Of a DNA stretch of 64,000 nt, positions 11,773-38,844 are shown in pieces. Made by a program: the position numbers and the translations under genes. This DNA comes from Myotis daubentonii (taxonomy: Eukaryota > Chordata > Mammalia > Chiroptera > Vespertilionidae), in assembly GCF_963259705.1 (NCBI RefSeq), contig NC_081849.1, positions 51,184,093-51,248,092 of the forward strand, read 5' to 3'. Every line of letters starts with the position of its first letter. Position 1 is the stretch's first letter. The notes beneath the pieces are model-generated. The model made no database searches and had not been told where the DNA came from. It saw only the letters and a program-made list of their open reading frames with translations.

Positions 11773-12412
11773 CAAGCATGTCAAACTCAAAGGCTAACAC
11801 AGGCCAAATAGGCTAACACGGCCAAATAAACAAGCTTTAAGTTGATGTGGGCCGCAAAAAAACACAAAAGCTTCAATTTTCATAGAAACATAGGTTTATT
11901 TCAATAGAGACATGCTGAATACAAAGGGATGAAATAAATGAGTAATCATTAACATAAAATAATAAAACATTTTAATAAAAATTAGTATTTTTTTGAACAT
12001 TAACTTACCAGACACTGAATAACTATACAAATTAATAAGTGTAACGCAAATAAGCCTATTTTTCTTGTTCTCTGAAAGCGAAATATTTCCTGTTGCACAC
12101 ACCAAACAAGTCAGTCCAAGACTAATGACGTGACAATTGGCTGCTAAAATATTCGCTGCTGGTATTAGTGGAGAAAAATGGTGCACCTGCATGTAAGGTG
12201 CATAAGGAAAATGAATGCAACACGATTATAGTAATCAGTCATTAGCAAATGTTGTAATTCATTATTAATCATTATGTATAACAGGATATTGTAAAAATTA
12301 AGTTATGAAATTTTTATTAAAATGTTTCTTTCATACCATTATATTGGCTGGGCCGCAAAAATATTCATTGTGGGCCGCATGTGGCCTGTGGGCCGCAAGT
12401 CTGACATGCTTG
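11773..12412 (+). mobile_element. 640-bp non-autonomous hAT element
   Basis: The terminal inverted repeats CAAGCATGTCAAACTC (left) and CAAGCATGTCAGACTT (right, read inwards) match at 14 of 16 positions. The 8-bp target duplication is ATGTGAAA / ATGTAAAA with one mismatch. Subterminal GGGCCGCA motifs occur near both ends. A 98-codon antisense frame inside has no recognisable domain and is probably not coding. Confidence 0.82.
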
Positions 12413-12489
12413 ATGTAAAAGGATTTATATAATGTGTTCAGTACATTTTAGGAAAGATTCTAAGAGAGTAGAGCATAAAATTTAATCTG

Positions 12490-13975
12490 ATAAAAATGTG
12501 TGCAACCAGATATCAAGCTATATTACAAAGCTACTGTTCTCAAAACTGCTTGGTACTGGCACAAGGACAGACATATAGACCAATGGAAAAGAACAGAGAA
12601 CCCAGAAATTGACCCAAACCATTATGCTCAATTAATATTTGACAAAGGAGGCAAGAGCATACAATGGAGTCAAGACAGTCTCTTCAATAAATGGTGCTGG
12701 GAAAATTGGACAGATACATACCAAAAAAAAAAATGAACTTAGACCACCAACTTACACCACACACAAAAATAAACTCAACATGGATAAAAGACTTAAACAT
12801 AAGATGGGAAACCATAAAACTCTTAGAAGAATCCATAGGCAACAAAATAGCAGACATACGTTGTAGCAATATCTTTACCGATAGACCTCCTAGGACAATG
12901 GAAACTAAGGAGAAAATAAACAAATGGGACTACATCAAAATAAAAAGCTTCTGCACAGCAAAAGAAACTATCAACAAAACAAGAAAGTCCACTGCATTGA
13001 AGAACATATTTGCCAATGTTATCACCGATAAAGGTTTAATCTCCAAAGTTTATAGGGAACTCATACAACTTAACAAAAGGCAGGTAAACAGTCCAATAAA
13101 AAAATGGGCAAAGGACCAAATAGACACTTTTCAAAAGTGGACATACAGAAGGCCAAAAGACATATGAAAACATGCTCAAAGTCACTAATCATCCGAGAGA
13201 TGCAAATCAAAACAACAATGAGGTACCATCTCACACCTGTCAGAATGGCTAGCATCAACAAATCAACAAATGACAAGTGCTGGTGAGGATGCAGAGAAAA
13301 AGGAACCGTCGTGCACTGCTGGTGGGAATGCAGACTGGTGCAGCCACTGTGGAGAACAGTTTCCTCAAAAAGTTAAAAATGGAACTCCCATTTAACCCAG
13401 TAATCCCACTTCTAGGACTATATCCCAAGAAATCAGAAGCACCAATCAGAAAGGATATGTGCATCTCTATGTTCATAGCAGCACAATTGACAATATCTAA
13501 GATTTGGAAACAGCCTAAGTGCCCACGAGCAGATGAGTGGATTAAAAAACTTTGGTACATATACATAATGGAATACTATGCTGCTGTAAAAAGGAAAGAA
13601 CACTTACCATTTGCAACAGCATGGATGGACCTGAAGAGCATTATGCTAAGCGAAATAAGCCAGTCAGAGAAAGATAAGTATCACATGATCTCACTCATTT
13701 GTGGAATATAATGAAAATAAACTGATGAACAAAAATAGAACCAGAGACATAGGAACATCAAACAGCCCATCAAACCTCGGAGGGAAGGCAGGGGAGGGTG
13801 TGTGGTGGTGGGGGTAAGTGATCAACCAAAGGACTTGTATGCATGCATATAAGCCTAACCAATGGGCACAGACAGTAGGGGGGTGAGGGCATGTGCTGAG
13901 GGATGGGAATGGCCAGGGAGAGGTTAATGGGGGGAAAGGAGACATATGTAATACTTTAAACAATAAAGGATTAAA
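12490..13975 (+). mobile_element. 5'-truncated LINE-1: ORF2 C-terminal part and 3' UTR
   Basis: Peptides such as [20 protein letters not shown] and IMEYYAAVKRKEHLPFATAW are typical of the C-terminal third of LINE-1 ORF2, but the frame shifts several times. It is followed by a G-rich 3' UTR and AATAAAGGATTAAAAAAAA. This is a dead copy. Confidence 0.93.
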
Positions 13976-13984
13976 AAAAATTGT

Positions 13985-14780
13985 GCAGAGCCCCAGAAAC
14001 CCCTGTCACTTTACCCAATAATGAACCATTTTTTTCAATCCTGTTTTCTTCTCATTCCTTGAAACAGAACAAACAGATACAGGGTTTTCCCTGCCCCTTC
14101 ACCTTCCTGCTCCAGAACTTCTAGCATTGCCATAAAAATCTTCACTGGTGAGCTCAACCTGACAAAATATAAATTTGATGGATAGAAGTTACAACTTCGT
14201 TAGTAAGGACTAAAGAAGGCATTTCTTATACAAGGTAATGGTCATTGTAATTGGAGCTGAGCAAATTTCTATAGGTTATCTACCTGCAAATAAAAATCAC
14301 CTTGCTAATATAGAACTCTTTTTTGTGGTACCCATTGTAATCAATAGACAATTCCACTGGCCACAAGTTGAGCTTCTCTTTCACTATTTAGGTTGCTTGT
14401 ACATTCCATTTCTTCCATAAAATTGGGATGACAACAATAGTGGGTACCTTTCAGAATTGATATAGCAACCTATGGTCTTGGATCAGTGAGTCGTCACAAT
14501 ACATGTTAGCTGTTTTTATGCGTAAACAAAGTGCTCAGTACAAGAGTCTATCTTGTTGGTGGATTAGAAGAAGTTGAAATGAGTCAGGGCTAGCTAGAGT
14601 GGGTAATTATAAAAATGACAGCTTATGTATATATTTTATTGCATTTGAAAGGCAAATAAAAACGGATTTGGGGGTATCCCTATTCCTTCTTACCTTTCAG
14701 AATGTAAGAGATCTTAACTTTTAAGGACACACTTTGTACATGTATATTTATGATGGTGGATCAAAGAGGGACATACTAGT
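13985..14780. other. Intergenic stretch, nothing recognised
   Basis: Mostly unique AT-rich sequence without coding character. Confidence 0.5.
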
Positions 14781-14785
14781 ACAAA

Positions 14786-15000
14786 GCCCAGCCAGCATGG
14801 CTCAGTGGTTGAGTGTGGACCTATGAACTAGGAGGTCACAGTTCAATTCCCCATCAGGGCACATGCTGGGGTTGTGGGCTTGATCCCCAGTGTGGGGTGT
14901 GCAGAAGGCAGTCAATCAATGATTCTCTCTCATTATTGATGTTTCGATCTCTCTCTCCCTCTCCCTTCCTCTCTGAAATCAATACAAATATATTAAAAAG
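14786..15000 (+). mobile_element. Ves SINE
   Basis: The head GCCCAGCCAGCATGGCTCAG, a B-box-like GTTCAATTCC, a CT-rich region and an AAATCAATACAAATAT tail are visible. Confidence 0.87.
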
Positions 15001-15009
15001 AAAAAGAAA

Positions 15010-17985
15010 AGAAAAAAGAGGGGAGATAAAAGGTTCAGGGGAAAAAAATACAAGCCATATATCTTAGCAAGTAAAAAATACTTACTAATCATCAGACTTA
15101 TTTTATGAAATGAACAAAACATCTCTGCAATTTGGCATAAAATAGTTTGTTCACACCACTGTTTTGAGAAATGCATAAAATTGCCAAAAGACACAATCAT
15201 GTGTCATGACTGCCACCTTGTGGTTTTATGTATATTAGCCTTCAGACATCAAATAAATATTTTACATTGCAACAACCAAGTTCTAAAATACACCAACAGT
15301 TTGTGTATGACTTTTCCCCCTAGCATTGTTAAAAATTCTCCAAGTTGCAAAAAGGACTATGAATTAATTTCTTTGCATCCACTTACTGGCTAGCAAGGGC
15401 CTGAAATACGGTAAAAATTCAAAAAAGATCTCAATCACATAAACTCTAAGTCACATCTGTCTAAATTGTACAAGTGATGTGTGCTTATGTGTTTGTTACA
15501 AATTTTAAAAACTGAAAAAAATTATGCTTAATTAAACATGCTAAATAACTTATGAATTACCTATAAAATGGAATATATGTTCTTATTAAAAATATAGAAT
15601 TTGAAATTATTTTGATTATTTTTTAATGCACATAATTATATTCTAATCCTTTGAAGGGTAACAGGATAAGAATTAAGTACAAAGCCTCTAAATGCCTGTT
15701 ACCTGGGATCAAATATCCTACTCTGATTACTTACTTCCTAGTTATAGGAACTTGCGCATGCAACATAATACCGTTATGCCACTTGCCTCGTTCATAAAAT
15801 GTGGATGAGCTCAATAGTACAGATCTCACAGGGCTGTTGTGAAAGTCAGTTATAGTTTTCAGAGCAGTCTTCGGTACTTTGGAGAGGTGACCAATGAATG
15901 ACAGCTCTTATTCTGGGTAACCAACATCGTGATGGCATGATTCCAGCTAGCTGTATTGTTAGAAATCAGACTTCCCCGTTCGAAGTGTTCCCGATTTCTC
16001 CCACAGGCCGTTCACTTCTGCCAACATACGGGTGTCTTGTCTGTCGGTGAACCTAGAAAGACAATTTTCTGCTGGACACCCACAGTGAGGGCCCTCAAAA
16101 TGACTAGTGAGCAAGGTGTCAGAATTGCTACCAGCTAGTGTTTGCTAGATGTCTCTCCTTCTATCCTTTTCAAATAGGAGCACATATATGATTTTGTGGT
16201 TGTAATGATCCTATTCTTGCCCTGCTGTTATACATATTGAACAGGTGGGGGAGAAGAGAACTTTCCCTCTTAGTTCATGGAGAGGTGTCACCACCAGACT
16301 TCCACATCAGTACATCATCCAGAAATACTGAACTCTGGGCTTGTGGCCATGACACAATGGAATCATTGGGTTGCACTCTTGAAAAGGAGGTGAGTATAGT
16401 TTGTGTAGGAGAGTGAACTATTTGGTGAATGAAGGGTGGATTTGGGCAGTTATTAGAACAGTTCTCCAAATATTTTCTTTCTCTTTCTGGCACAGGCACC
16501 CTCAGAGTCAGGAGTGGTCATGTGACTAGCGTTGGCCCATAAAAAGTGAGAAAAGGTGATGTGTCACTTCAGGGTGGAAGCTCTAAGTTTTGGTACATGA
16601 TTCATTTTCTCTGTGCCCTGCCTTGCTGATCATGAAGGTATGTGTCAAGATTGTGCCTCAGCCTGTCCTGGAGCGATTATAAACTCCTCAACAATGAGCA
16701 GAGCCCCTTGGAGACCCAGATGGACATAGAGTTTGAGCAAGAAATAACATTTGTTGTGGTTAAGCTCTGAAAATGTGAAATTGTTTTCTCATCACCACCC
16801 AACCTACCCTATTATAGAAAATGGCCACAGTCACTACAATCCCCTGGGAGGTAACTCTACTGTTCCTGTCCCTATCCCAAACTCAACCCCAGAGGCCCTT
16901 TCCCTTGGTCTCCAACTCTCAGCATAGACCCAGGCTGGAGTGTTATGCTGATGATGGGAAGATAGTCAGGAAAGAGCAGTAAGGCTCTGGAGCCAATCTC
17001 TCTGGCTAACTTGGGGGTCCCACCACTTAGTAATTAACTGAATGACTTGGGTTTGCCCAAGTGACTTGTGTAACATAGGGGTAATAGTGCTTACTTGTTC
17101 CAGTTACTATGTCAAACTGTAGCTATTACAGTTTGACCCCCAACCATAATAGTGTCAACCATTTGTTACGTTCATGGATTTATGAGTCAGGAATGTGGAC
17201 AGAGCAGAGTAGGGATGGCTTATCTCTCCTTCCCATGACTGAGCTGGAAGACTCAGACTAGGAAGGAGCTCAAATAACCTGGAGGGTCACTCACTCACAT
17301 ACCTGGTGGTTGATAGCTGTTGACCAAAATGTTGGCTGGGGCCTCTTCGTGTGGGCTGGGCTTCCTGACAACATGCACCGAGAGAAAGCTGAAGCCCAGT
17401 CACCTTCTGTGCCTAGCCTTGGAAGTTGGTGTTCTTCTCCTGGGCTCTGCCAGTCAAGGCAATCATAAAACGCTGCCCAGGCTCGAGGACGGGGGAGAAG
17501 AGCTGGCCTCCTCAGGAGTGGCAAGGCTCTAGAAGTCTGTGGAGCCAGAAGTATTGCTGTAGCCACTTTTAGAAAATAAAATCTGCCACACTTCCTCAAA
17601 TGAGGGTAAACTCACTGACTAGCAAGCAAATGAAGTTTGGGTAGGTAGATGCTGGGTGTGATTGGTCCACTGTACAGGTTTGGAGTCATGGAACTGCCTC
17701 CCTGGGGACCCGCCCACTCCAAGGATCTGTTACCTCAGGCTCCAAACCAAGCTAAGGTAACCCCGAGACAGGAGGGGCAAGCTCTGACTCTGCAGCCTCA
17801 ACCAGGTATTTACGCGAGTCTGACTCCAGTAGCCTCGGGGTTAGTTCTTTCACATACTTCCCCAGTGAAGGGTTTCCGAAGCTTCGAGAACTTATCTAAC
17901 CAAGATCATATACTTGCATATGTACAATTGCGCCTTTACAGTAAGGGATCTGCAAGAAAACGTTAACATTGCTTAAAGCAATGGT
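15010..17985. other. Intergenic stretch with MIR-like fragments
   Basis: MIR-type decayed SINE sequence is visible at about 15680-15890 and 16975-17120 (splicing-like pseudo-tRNA context with TTACTTCC and CTCGTTCATAAAATG motifs). The rest appears unique; the short frames lack family similarity. Confidence 0.45.
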
Positions 17986-17999
17986 AGGATTTAGGTGGT

Positions 18000-18282
18000 T
18001 TTTTTAAGTTTAATTTTTTATTTATATTTTTTTAACAAACTCCTGAGTATTTTAAAATTCCCATTCCCCTCCCGCCCGCCGCCCCCCCCCCTACTCGACC
18101 CCATCCCCTTTGGCAACCATCAGCTTGTTCTCTGTATCTATGGGTCTGTTTCTATTTTTATTTTTATATTCCACATGTGAGTGAAAGCATATGGTATTCG
18201 TCTTTCTCTGACTTATTTAACATACCCTCTATGTCTACTCATGTTGTCACAGATGGCAAGGTTTCATTTTCTTTTATTGTTG

Positions 18283-18338
<56 letters not shown>

Positions 18339-18600
18339 CCATTCATCTAGGAATCGCCATCTAGGTTGCGTCCATATCTTATCTATTACTAGTAGTAATG
18401 CTGCAATGAACATAGCAGTGCTTATATCTTTTCAAATGAGTGGGGCTTTTTAATGGTGTGTTTTTCTTTTTTCTTTTTTTATAAATAACCAGAAGTGGAA
18501 TTGCTGGATCATATGGCAGCTCTATTTTTACATTTGGGGGAATCTCCATACAGTTGGAAGTATATCATCCTGTCAAAAACTATCAAGTACCCTTTTTCAT
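18000..18600 (-). mobile_element. LINE-1 3' end, minus strand
   Basis: The plus strand reads as antisense LINE-1 (GGAATTGCTGGATCATATGG, TGCAATGAACATAGCAGTGC). It is interrupted by a C-rich patch and a long (AT)n tract. Confidence 0.7.
18285..18335 (+). repeat. (AT)n microsatellite
   Basis: An AT dinucleotide run of about 50 bases within the LINE-1 fragment. Confidence 0.95.
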
Positions 18601-19150
18601 CAGTGTTAAGGCAAAGTGGACAAAAGCCTCTTAAGGGGCACATCATCCACTCGGCACAGTTTGGGTGAGGCTGAAAAGGCAGGGCGATGTCCGCTACTCA
18701 CCCTTAGTTTGTGCTGAGAGGACTGGGTTATCTGCTGTTAGCAGGGAAACCACATACCTCTTTAGCACTGAGTCACCAAGGTCAGACTGGCCCTGGAAAC
18801 AGGCTTGGCCAGGGAAGCTATTGCGTCATCCACACATGCTCCAGTGGCAGTTTCTTCAAACCTTCCATGTTCGTTGCAAAAGAAAAGGCTAACGTTATAC
18901 CACATGCCAAAAACTTCGTGTGGCTCTCACGTGCAGCTTACGCGCAGTGAGTTGCTGCAGTTACGGTTGGCCTGTAGGACGGAGTTCACTGCTAGGAAAT
19001 TGGCTGGAATGAGTATCTCCACTGTCAAACAGGTGGGTGGTATCTAAAGATGCCAGATTCCACAGTCACTAAAGTTTAAAACCTGGAGCCAAATTAGCAT
19101 CCTCAAACACTGCCAGTTTGTGGTGTACGGCACACCTTCGTCTTGCAGAG

Positions 19151-19494
19151 CACAGCTGACCATTGAACATGCGTTTGAATTGCACAGGTCCACGTATATA
19201 TGGATTTCTTTCTTTCTTTTCAAAAAATAGTTTAAGTGTATTTTTTCTTCTTTAGGATTTTAGTGTTTTCTTTTCCCTAGCTTACTTTATTGTAAGAATA
19301 CAGTATATAATACATATAATATGCATATAAAATATTTTTCAGTCAGTTGTTTATGTTATCGGTAAGGCTTCCAGTCAACAGTAGCCTATTAGTAATTAAA
19401 CTTGGGGAGAGGGGGAGTCAAAAGTTCAACGTAGATTTTCAACTGTGCAGGGGCTTGTCACCCCTAACCGCTAGCATTGTTCGAGGGTCATCTG
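19151..19494 (+). mobile_element. TcMar-Tigger-like DNA transposon fragment
   Basis: The left end ACAGCTGACCATTGAACATG and the right end, read inwards, ACAGATGACCCTCGAACAAT form diverged terminal inverted repeats of the Tigger type. The interior is AT-rich with no transposase. Confidence 0.55.
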
Positions 19495-20365
19495 TACACT
19501 GGACAACTGATGTTGGGTGACATCCGGAGAGGCCACGGGAGGCCTCATCCAATCCAGGTTCTTGTCACAGAATAAAAAAGGATTCAAGGGCATGACAGGA
19601 TTTAGCAAAGCACAGTAAATTTACTAAAGCGATGGAATGCACTGGAGAAGTGAGAGCAGGCAACCTCAGAGAACTGGGTGCCCTGATGGGATCTGTGTGG
19701 AAGGTGTTTATTAAACGTGGGCAGTCACCCCCTTCCCAATGCCCACTGGTGGGGTGACTGCCGATGCCACTCATCCTTGTCTTCTCTCTGGATAGCAATT
19801 TATTTTTTTCGGTCCTTCTGATTATAGGAGAGTGAGGAGGGGGAACAGGTGGTCAGTGAAGATAGCGCCTGTGAAGTCCCAGCTAGGAGAGAGAAGGGGA
19901 GGGAGGGAGCTCTAGGCCTTTGTTCTCTAGCCTAACTTTCCTGCCTCCGAACCATGACCAGCCAAGTTTCCCAAGCATTGTTGGGGTCACTTAGCTTGGC
20001 TGGGTGGGGTTGTACCACGGATACACCTGGAACCAAATCATGCTAGCTTTAAGCCAGTCAAGCACCTGCAAATACAAGATTACCATTAAGAGCCAGCCAA
20101 TATTAGTGACATTTCGTCAGCTTCCTAGAGGCATTTTGAAATTTTAAGTAAAGGTCTATAGCTAGCCTCAGACTCTGTCCTCCAACTTACCAGAGAAGTC
20201 CCTGGTCTCTTCGCTCTTCCCATCAAGCATGCTCATATTTACCTGTGTGCCACCAGTTTCCTCTTCAAATTTCAAATAACTAAGTTCATCTTTAATGTAT
20301 TTCAAAATATTGTCCCTACACAACCGATGAGCATTCCAATGAAAATCTTCTACCTGTTCATTGGA
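19495..20365. other. Intergenic stretch, possible LTR remnant
   Basis: The segment at 19555-19800 has the look of an old antisense LTR (TTTATT and a G/C-rich body) but I cannot assign a family. The remainder looks unique. Confidence 0.35.
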
Positions 20366-20830
20366 CGTGAAGGGGAGCAGAATTTGCTACCCCAAAATAT
20401 GCCTCTTTGGGAATGTTGATTATTTTAGGTTAATTTTAATCAAGAGCAGACTTGGGAGAAAGCTCTGAAAACCAACTAGAAGCTCCTCTTTGTCAAAGGA
20501 CATTTATATGTGTAAGGGCGTCTCCCTCACTGCACAGGCCTGCCCCTTCACCATCAAAGGAGACTTATTTATATACCAATCTTACCCGGGTTTGGGGTGC
20601 TTTTCCTGGTAACCTCCTGTACTCTCCACCCCCAACATCTTTTGTCTTCAGTGGAGGCTGGTATTTACGGTGATGGCTTCGGAAATGCCACATTACTCAA
20701 TTGTCCTGGGCCTCTCCCTTGTATATAAGAGGTACGTTTTTAAACTTTGTTTTTTCTTCTCCTAACCTCTCATGTTCATTTGATTATTAAAAAGGTAGAG
20801 GATAATTTTTTCTCCCCAAAATGTTTCCTT
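20366..20830 (+). mobile_element. ERVL-class LTR fragment
   Basis: A start TGAAGGGGAGCAGAATTTGC followed by CCCCAAAATATGCCTCTTTG resembles an old mammalian ERVL-class solo LTR. A related sequence appears in inverse orientation at about 51895-52425. The subfamily is not assigned and the edges are approximate. Confidence 0.45.
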
Positions 20831-20909
20831 CTTATACTTTCTTTCCCCACCTGGGTTCGGAACTCTTTTTCCTTTTGTGGGAAATGCTTGGCTTGGGTTA
20901 TTCCTCTAG

Positions 20910-21092
20910 CACAGAGCTTGGCAAACTGTGGCCCATGAATACTACCCACCTATTGTTATAGTTTTAATGAACCCTTTTCTTTGCACACTGCCTATGGATG
21001 CTCCTGCACTACAATGGCTAAGTTAAACAGCTCCAACTGACTAAAAGATTGACTGTCTGATCCTTTGCAGAAAAAGCTTGCTGACCTTTGAT
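20910..21092 (+). mobile_element. hAT-Charlie-like MITE remnant
   Basis: CAGAGCTTGGCAAACTGTGG at the left and AAGCTTGCTGACCTTTGATC at the right are consistent with a decayed pair of hAT ends. It contains no coding sequence. Confidence 0.45.
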
Positions 21093-21599
21093 CAAGAACA
21101 AGAGTCCTGACATAGTAGTCAGAAAGACATGAGTGGAGTGGGAATGATAAGCCAGGTATGGAAGGTCACCAGGATGGAAAACCCCTGGTACTTGGCAATG
21201 GGCAGAACAGAGAGGACAAGCATTGTAGGGTGGGACCTCGCTCCCAGGGTGACTTTTCCTTCCCTAGCGTGTTGCTGGTCACGTGGTTTAGACCCCCTGA
21301 TCTTTCATATTGTTGGTCATGCAGTTCAGACCCTTCCCTAACCTTTCCTCCCCTTGCATGTCACCAGTCATGCACCAGAGCCCCTTAGAGGAGAAGCAAG
21401 GAGGCCGAAGAAAAGCCTCAGACACTTCCCATCCAAGCCCTTGCATAGCCACTCCCTTCAGCATTAAGCACTCAAGGCAATGAGGTTCGGACCCGTATCA
21501 AATAATCTCAGGAGCAAAGCTTCAGGTCTGTTGACCGCTCAGAGAGTTTTGGTCAAACTAGAGATAACATCTAAGCCTCAGTTCTGTTTCAGCTCCAGG

Positions 21600-22095
21600 C
21601 CCAGAAAAGCATGTAGGTCGGGGGAGGGGGGGGGAGCGCGACACCATGGCTGAATCAAGACCAGCTGCAATGACTAATGATCCCCTACACGAGCACCGAC
21701 CCATCAGTAGAGACCACAACACTTGAAGGACACACCTGGAACTTCGATGAATATTCTATTGAGAGCCTCCCCTGAAATCTCCCCTAAAGTCCCCCAATTT
21801 GGAAAACAGATAAAATCCCTTAAGACAAACTATCCAGTGCGCTCCTTCCTTTGCTCCACCCCCCCTCTCAAGCCCACACCTAGCTTTCCCTTTCTTCCCT
21901 CAAGGCACATGCCTTTGCTTTCTTTATACTAAGCAATCAGTGCCCTTCTTCTGCCTCTGTAACTGGTTTCCTGAGCTTACGTAGCCCCAGCTGGCTCACT
22001 TCTACCTTTGTGACTTTCTAAATAAACATTTGCTTGTATTTGAGACTTGGCTCTGAATTCTTTCTTAGCCGAACTTAAGGACCAAGGTCTAACAT
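21600..22095 (+). mobile_element. Probable ERV1-type LTR
   Basis: The C-rich body, a possible TTTATACTAAG box, AATAAACATTTGCTTG and a TTGGCTCTGAATTCTTTC end are features of gammaretrovirus-like LTRs. It lies about 600 bases beyond the ASNS poly(A) signal. Non-coding; family not assigned. Confidence 0.4.
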
Positions 22096-22228
22096 CGGGT
22101 GCTGTTCAGCATCAACAGTTCCAGAAGACACATTGCATTGGCTCAACAACAACAATATTACTATCTTAACAAAACAGAGCTGTCCTGAACTCTTGCAAAG
22201 GACTAATTCCTCCGGAGTCGGCCTAGCC

Positions 22229-22440
22229 CCGTGGTCGGCAAACTGTGGCTCGCGAGCCACATGCGGCTCTTTGGCCCCTTGAGTGTGGCTCTTCCTAAGC
22301 CTTAGGAGTGCCCTAATTAAGTTAATAACAATGTATCTACCTATATAGTTTAAGTTTAAAAAAGTTGGCTCTCAAAAGAAATTTCAATCGTTGTACTGTT
22401 GATATTTGGCTCTGTTGACTAATGAGTTTGCCGACCACTG
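22229..22440 (+). mobile_element. SPIN non-autonomous hAT element with perfect target duplication
   Basis: The ends CCGTGGTCGGCAAACTGTGG and, read inwards from the right, CAGTGGTCGGCAAACTCATT, with the interior GGCTCGCGAGCCACATGCGG, match the SPIN (Space Invaders) family. An exact 8-bp duplication GCCTAGCC flanks it at 22221-22228 and 22441-22448. SPIN is known for horizontal transfer among tetrapods, including Myotis bats. Confidence 0.92.
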
Positions 22441-22448
22441 GCCTAGCC

Positions 22449-22700
22449 AGTTGTCAGGATGCACAAAGAACTGAGAGAGGGAAGTCAGAGAGACCACTCT
22501 GACCAGGCGAGGACTGGAAGGAGGCCCCGTGGGCAAGAGACAAAGCAACCCTGCCAGGAGGGTCCTTGTGCATTCTCGCAGCAAACACCAGGCTGTCCCC
22601 GCCCTTTCCTCATCCACTCTCTCCCTTACTGTGACATAATAAACGCTGCTCAGTTCCTAGTCACCGCTAACGAAAGAACAGTATGAATATAAATGACTGT
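22449..22700. other. Short segment between SPIN and the ASNS 3' end
   Basis: GC-moderate sequence, possibly LTR-derived; no gene seen. Confidence 0.4.
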
Positions 22701-22704
22701 GGCA

Positions 22705-22837
22705 ATGTTTTAGATTTAAGACTTTTATTTTTTTCACCACCTGGGTAGATGAAGCTCAGTGCAACCCCTAGAGCCCCCAAGTCCTCTACCCTTCACAATA
22801 AGAACATGTACTCTATGTAAATGTTCTTAGAAAGTGC
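22705..22837 (-). other. ASNS: ASNS 3' untranslated region
   Basis: The stretch from the stop codon to just past the only nearby AATAAA would give a short 3' UTR of roughly 130 bases. Its exact end is inferred from the usual 10-25 base distance after the signal and not seen directly. Confidence 0.7.
22724..22729 (-). terminator. ASNS: ASNS polyadenylation signal AATAAA
   Basis: The plus strand reads TTTATT here, so the minus strand carries the canonical AATAAA, 108 bases past the stop codon. No competing canonical signal lies closer. Cleavage would fall at about 22700-22712. Confidence 0.8.
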
Positions 22838-37489
<14,652 letters not shown>

Positions 37490-38035
37490 TCAGTATCCAA
37501 TCCGAGTTTGTATTAAATCTTGATTCCAAAAACTTGCATAAACCATTTCAAAGACTGAAATATAAACTATCTTATCTACTGCATAGGATGGCAGGCCAAC
37601 AGGAGTAGAAAATAACTTAATTTACTTACAAGTATTCAGGAAAGATGGGTGGCCTTTTTGTCCAGCCAGCTATAGCGGCTTAGCACCCGAAGCCTGCATC
37701 TCTCTCACCTTGGGGTTTGGTCGGCTAGAGCTGGCAGTGTTCAGGCCACATTCTATTCTGCATGCGAGGTTCACTCCCAAAATACAGATGACATGTAGGC
37801 TGGCTTCCGCCCAGAGACCCCACCCTACTCTCTCCAGCCCAGAATCTCAAAAGTCCATGAGACTCTCTAGATTACTACAGTATCCTCAGGGGTCTCCTAG
37901 ACAATTAAATGTACTCTCTTTACCTGTACTAACCGCACATAGAAGATAGCAGGTAGAATGGAAGATGATACATGCTGCTAAAGTGTAATATGAAGATATA
38001 CAGCTGTTATAAGCGTTTCACAACTCCTAGTTTAC

Positions 38036-38071
38036 CACTAAGTGATTTATTCAAATGTGATAAAAGAAATT
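38036..38071 (-). other. ASNS: Candidate remnant of ASNS non-coding exon 2
   Basis: The minus strand reads ATCACATTTGAATAAATCAC, similar to what I recall of human ASNS exon 2 in the 5' leader. A possible donor G|GTAAAC lies at 38030-38035, and a pyrimidine-rich tract (TTGCTTTCCTTTTCTCTTT) lies just upstream. I do not see an AG at the expected acceptor (it reads ATAATTTC). The exon may be non-functional, use another acceptor, or not be the true exon 2. Confidence 0.35.
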
Positions 38072-38781
38072 ATAAAGAGAAAAGGAAAGCAATATTATCT
38101 GATACAGATATTCTGGCTTTATAACAACAACAAAAATTACATTGGCAGAAATACACAATGTTCACCATCAAATTGCCCTAAAGGATGTTCTCAAATATTT
38201 TTGTCTCAAAACTGCTCTGGTCAGTAAAAAAGCAGAGTAGATGGGCCATAGACAGTGATGACATCTCTGAAAAACAGCTGGGTTCATCCCGTAGGCCAAT
38301 AAGTAAATAGATAATTCCTACGAATGTTAATTATCTGGCAATTTCAAATTTTCAACTGTGAAATAAAGGGCTGTTTTATTTGGATGCTGCCAGCTCAAAA
38401 CAGTTATTTTATCAAAATAGTAATTTGGAAATGACTGATTTTGGTATTTTTTAAAAATGTAAATTTGCAGCAAATGCCTAGATAATTTGGGACAAAGATC
38501 ATAAAGAAAAAATACATACTTAGGTTCTATCAATCATTTTGAGCAATCTTCTAAGGGTATTTCATTTGTATCTAAATGAACCACAGAGCTTCATTTGGCC
38601 TCTTAATGAGACTAGAACAAATTAATTGATTATGGTATTAACACAGGCAACTGGGAAATACAGTATATGTCTTATGCCAGTCCCTTCCACACACTGGGCC
38701 AAATACCCAACAATGTGATTTAGTGGGAAAATTCACTGAGATTTAAGTATGACTATTGATAATTCACCTACTTTTCACTCC

Positions 38782-38784
<3 letters not shown>

Positions 38785-38840
<56 letters not shown>
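38785..38840 (+). repeat. (TA)n/(CA)n microsatellite
   Basis: About 42 bases of TA followed by about 14 bases of CA. Confidence 0.95.
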
Positions 38841-38842
<2 letters not shown>

Positions 38843-38844
38843 TA

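Noticed and set aside
11896..12192. 98-codon minus-strand frame within the 640-bp hAT
   Set aside because: No transposase motif or other domain; hydrophobic, AT-driven composition is typical of chance frames.
12691..13167. 158-codon plus-strand frame as a gene
   Set aside because: It is part of LINE-1 ORF2, frameshifted relative to the segments before and after it.
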